Source: Actinomadura livida (GTDB lineage Bacteria; Actinomycetota; Actinomycetes; Streptosporangiales; Streptosporangiaceae). Taken from it: a stretch of 39,189 nt of DNA. The notes beneath the pieces are model-generated. The model was not told the origin of the DNA and searched no databases. It worked only from the letters and a program-made list of their open reading frames with translations. This document shows positions 38,731 to 39,189 of this stretch, piece after piece. A program made the translations under genes and the position numbers. The number at the start of each line of letters is the position of its first letter. Position 1 is the stretch's first letter. The stretch is from assembly GCF_014648675.1 (NCBI RefSeq), contig NZ_BMRO01000009.1:255333-294521 (forward strand), written 5' to 3'.

Positions 38731-39189
38731 ATGCGCATCGCCATCCATTCAGGTCTCACCATGCGGGGGAGCGTCCAGGGCGTCGTCGACCAGGTGCGCA
38801 GGACCGCCGAGTACGGCTTCGCCGGCTACTGGGCGCCCATGCTCACCGGGCACGACACGCTCACGGCCTTCGCGGTCGCCGGGCGCGAGGTGCCCGGGAT
38901 CGAGCTGGGGACGGCCGTCGTGCCGATGCCCCTGCGCCCGCCCTACGCCCTCGCGCAGCAGGTGGCGACCGTCCAGGAGGTGCTCGGCGGGCGGCTGGCA
39001 CTGGGCATCGGCCCGTCGCACGAGGCGCTCGTCAGGGACGCGTTCGGACTGGACTGGCCGCCGCCCATCGCGGCGACGCGGCGCTACGTGGCGGATCTGG
39101 CGGCCGTCATGACCGGGCGGGACGGCCGCCGGGTCGCCGTGCCCGGCGCGACCTCGGCGGCCCCGCCGCCGATCCTGCTGGGCGCGGTG
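38731..39189 (+). CDS. LLM-class (F420-dependent type) oxidoreductase, 3' end cut
   Basis: ATG 38731 with GGAGGAA upstream opens a frame that runs 153 codons to the window edge. The product begins MRIAIHSGLTMRGSVQGVVDQ, with RRTAEYGFAGYWAPMLTGHDTLTAFAV (strand 2), IELGTAVVPMPLRPPYALAQQVATVQEVLGGRLALGIGPS and a following LVRDAFG. This is the TIM-barrel start of luciferase-like monooxygenases, and the style of the LALGIGPSHE segment is that of actinobacterial F420-dependent members. Full-length members are about 300 aa. It probably belongs to the same operon as the acyl-CoA dehydrogenase 35 bp upstream. FMN rather than F420 use cannot be excluded. Confidence 0.85.
   Translation, partial: MRIAIHSGLTMRGSVQGVVDQVRRTAEYGFAGYWAPMLTGHDTLTAFAVAGREVPGIELGTAVVPMPLRPPYALAQQVATVQEVLGGRLALGIGPSHEALVRDAFGLDWPPPIAATRRYVADLAAVMTGRDGRRVAVPGATSAAPPPILLGAV

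Noticed and set aside
1..39189. CRISPR array, tRNA/rRNA genes, IS elements, integrase or attachment sites
   Set aside because: I saw no regularly spaced repeats with unique spacers, no transposase or integrase motifs, and no tRNA-like cloverleaf. The tandem repeats present are short and contiguous.

Overview
The window is GC-rich throughout, with dense back-to-back genes, GTG starts and ATGA/GTGA overlaps. Together with the gene content (type II polyketide synthase, StrR-type regulator, F420-type oxidoreductase, heteromeric acyl-CoA dehydrogenases, DUF35/Ltp pair) this points to an actinomycete, plausibly an Actinomadura/Streptosporangiales-type organism. The genus is inference only. Both window edges cut genes.

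Region 1 (about 1-17.3 kb) is part of an aromatic (type II) polyketide gene cluster. A leftward operon (7396 to 1350) encodes an O-methyltransferase, a PgaE-like FAD hydroxylase, a di-domain aromatase/cyclase, a second PgaE-like hydroxylase and a tandem ABM-domain monooxygenase. Divergent from it are an ActIII-type C-9 ketoreductase and a TcmI/JadI-family cyclase. A second leftward operon (13120 to 8856) encodes a peptidase-C26-like protein, a sulfotransferase, a third FAD hydroxylase and an alpha/beta hydrolase. Divergent from that is a rightward operon with a ParB-N/StrR-type regulator, an unannotated 51-aa protein, KS-alpha and the chain length factor. KR, di-domain ARO/CYC, PF04673 cyclase and PgaE-type oxygenases together resemble an angucycline-type pathway, with sulfation as a possible tailoring step. 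No acyl carrier protein lies in the window. An inverted repeat matching the StrR operator layout sits in front of the regulator, and a looser version sits between the methyltransferase and the KR.

Region 2 (about 17.3-21.5 kb) is a boundary zone: a PhnB/VOC-like protein, a secreted L-type lectin-like protein, a GH15 trehalase/glucoamylase-like enzyme and a four-helix membrane protein.

Region 3 (about 21.5 kb to the right edge) is an acyl-CoA catabolic island. It holds two heteromeric acyl-CoA dehydrogenase pairs, two homomeric ones, an acyl-CoA ligase, two crotonase-fold proteins, an SDR, a thiolase, a family III CoA-transferase, an Ltp-type thiolase-fold/DUF35 pair, an NTF2-like protein, a TetR regulator and a truncated F420-type oxidoreductase. 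The set resembles actinobacterial degradation of steroid-like or other bulky/cyclic acids; the substrate is unknown. A palindromic element built on GAC-N6-GTC recurs eight times at promoters of this island, including that of the TetR gene, and defines a probable local regulon. In one clear case (35829), and possibly a second (27487), the start codon itself lies inside the operator, just downstream of a good -10 box.
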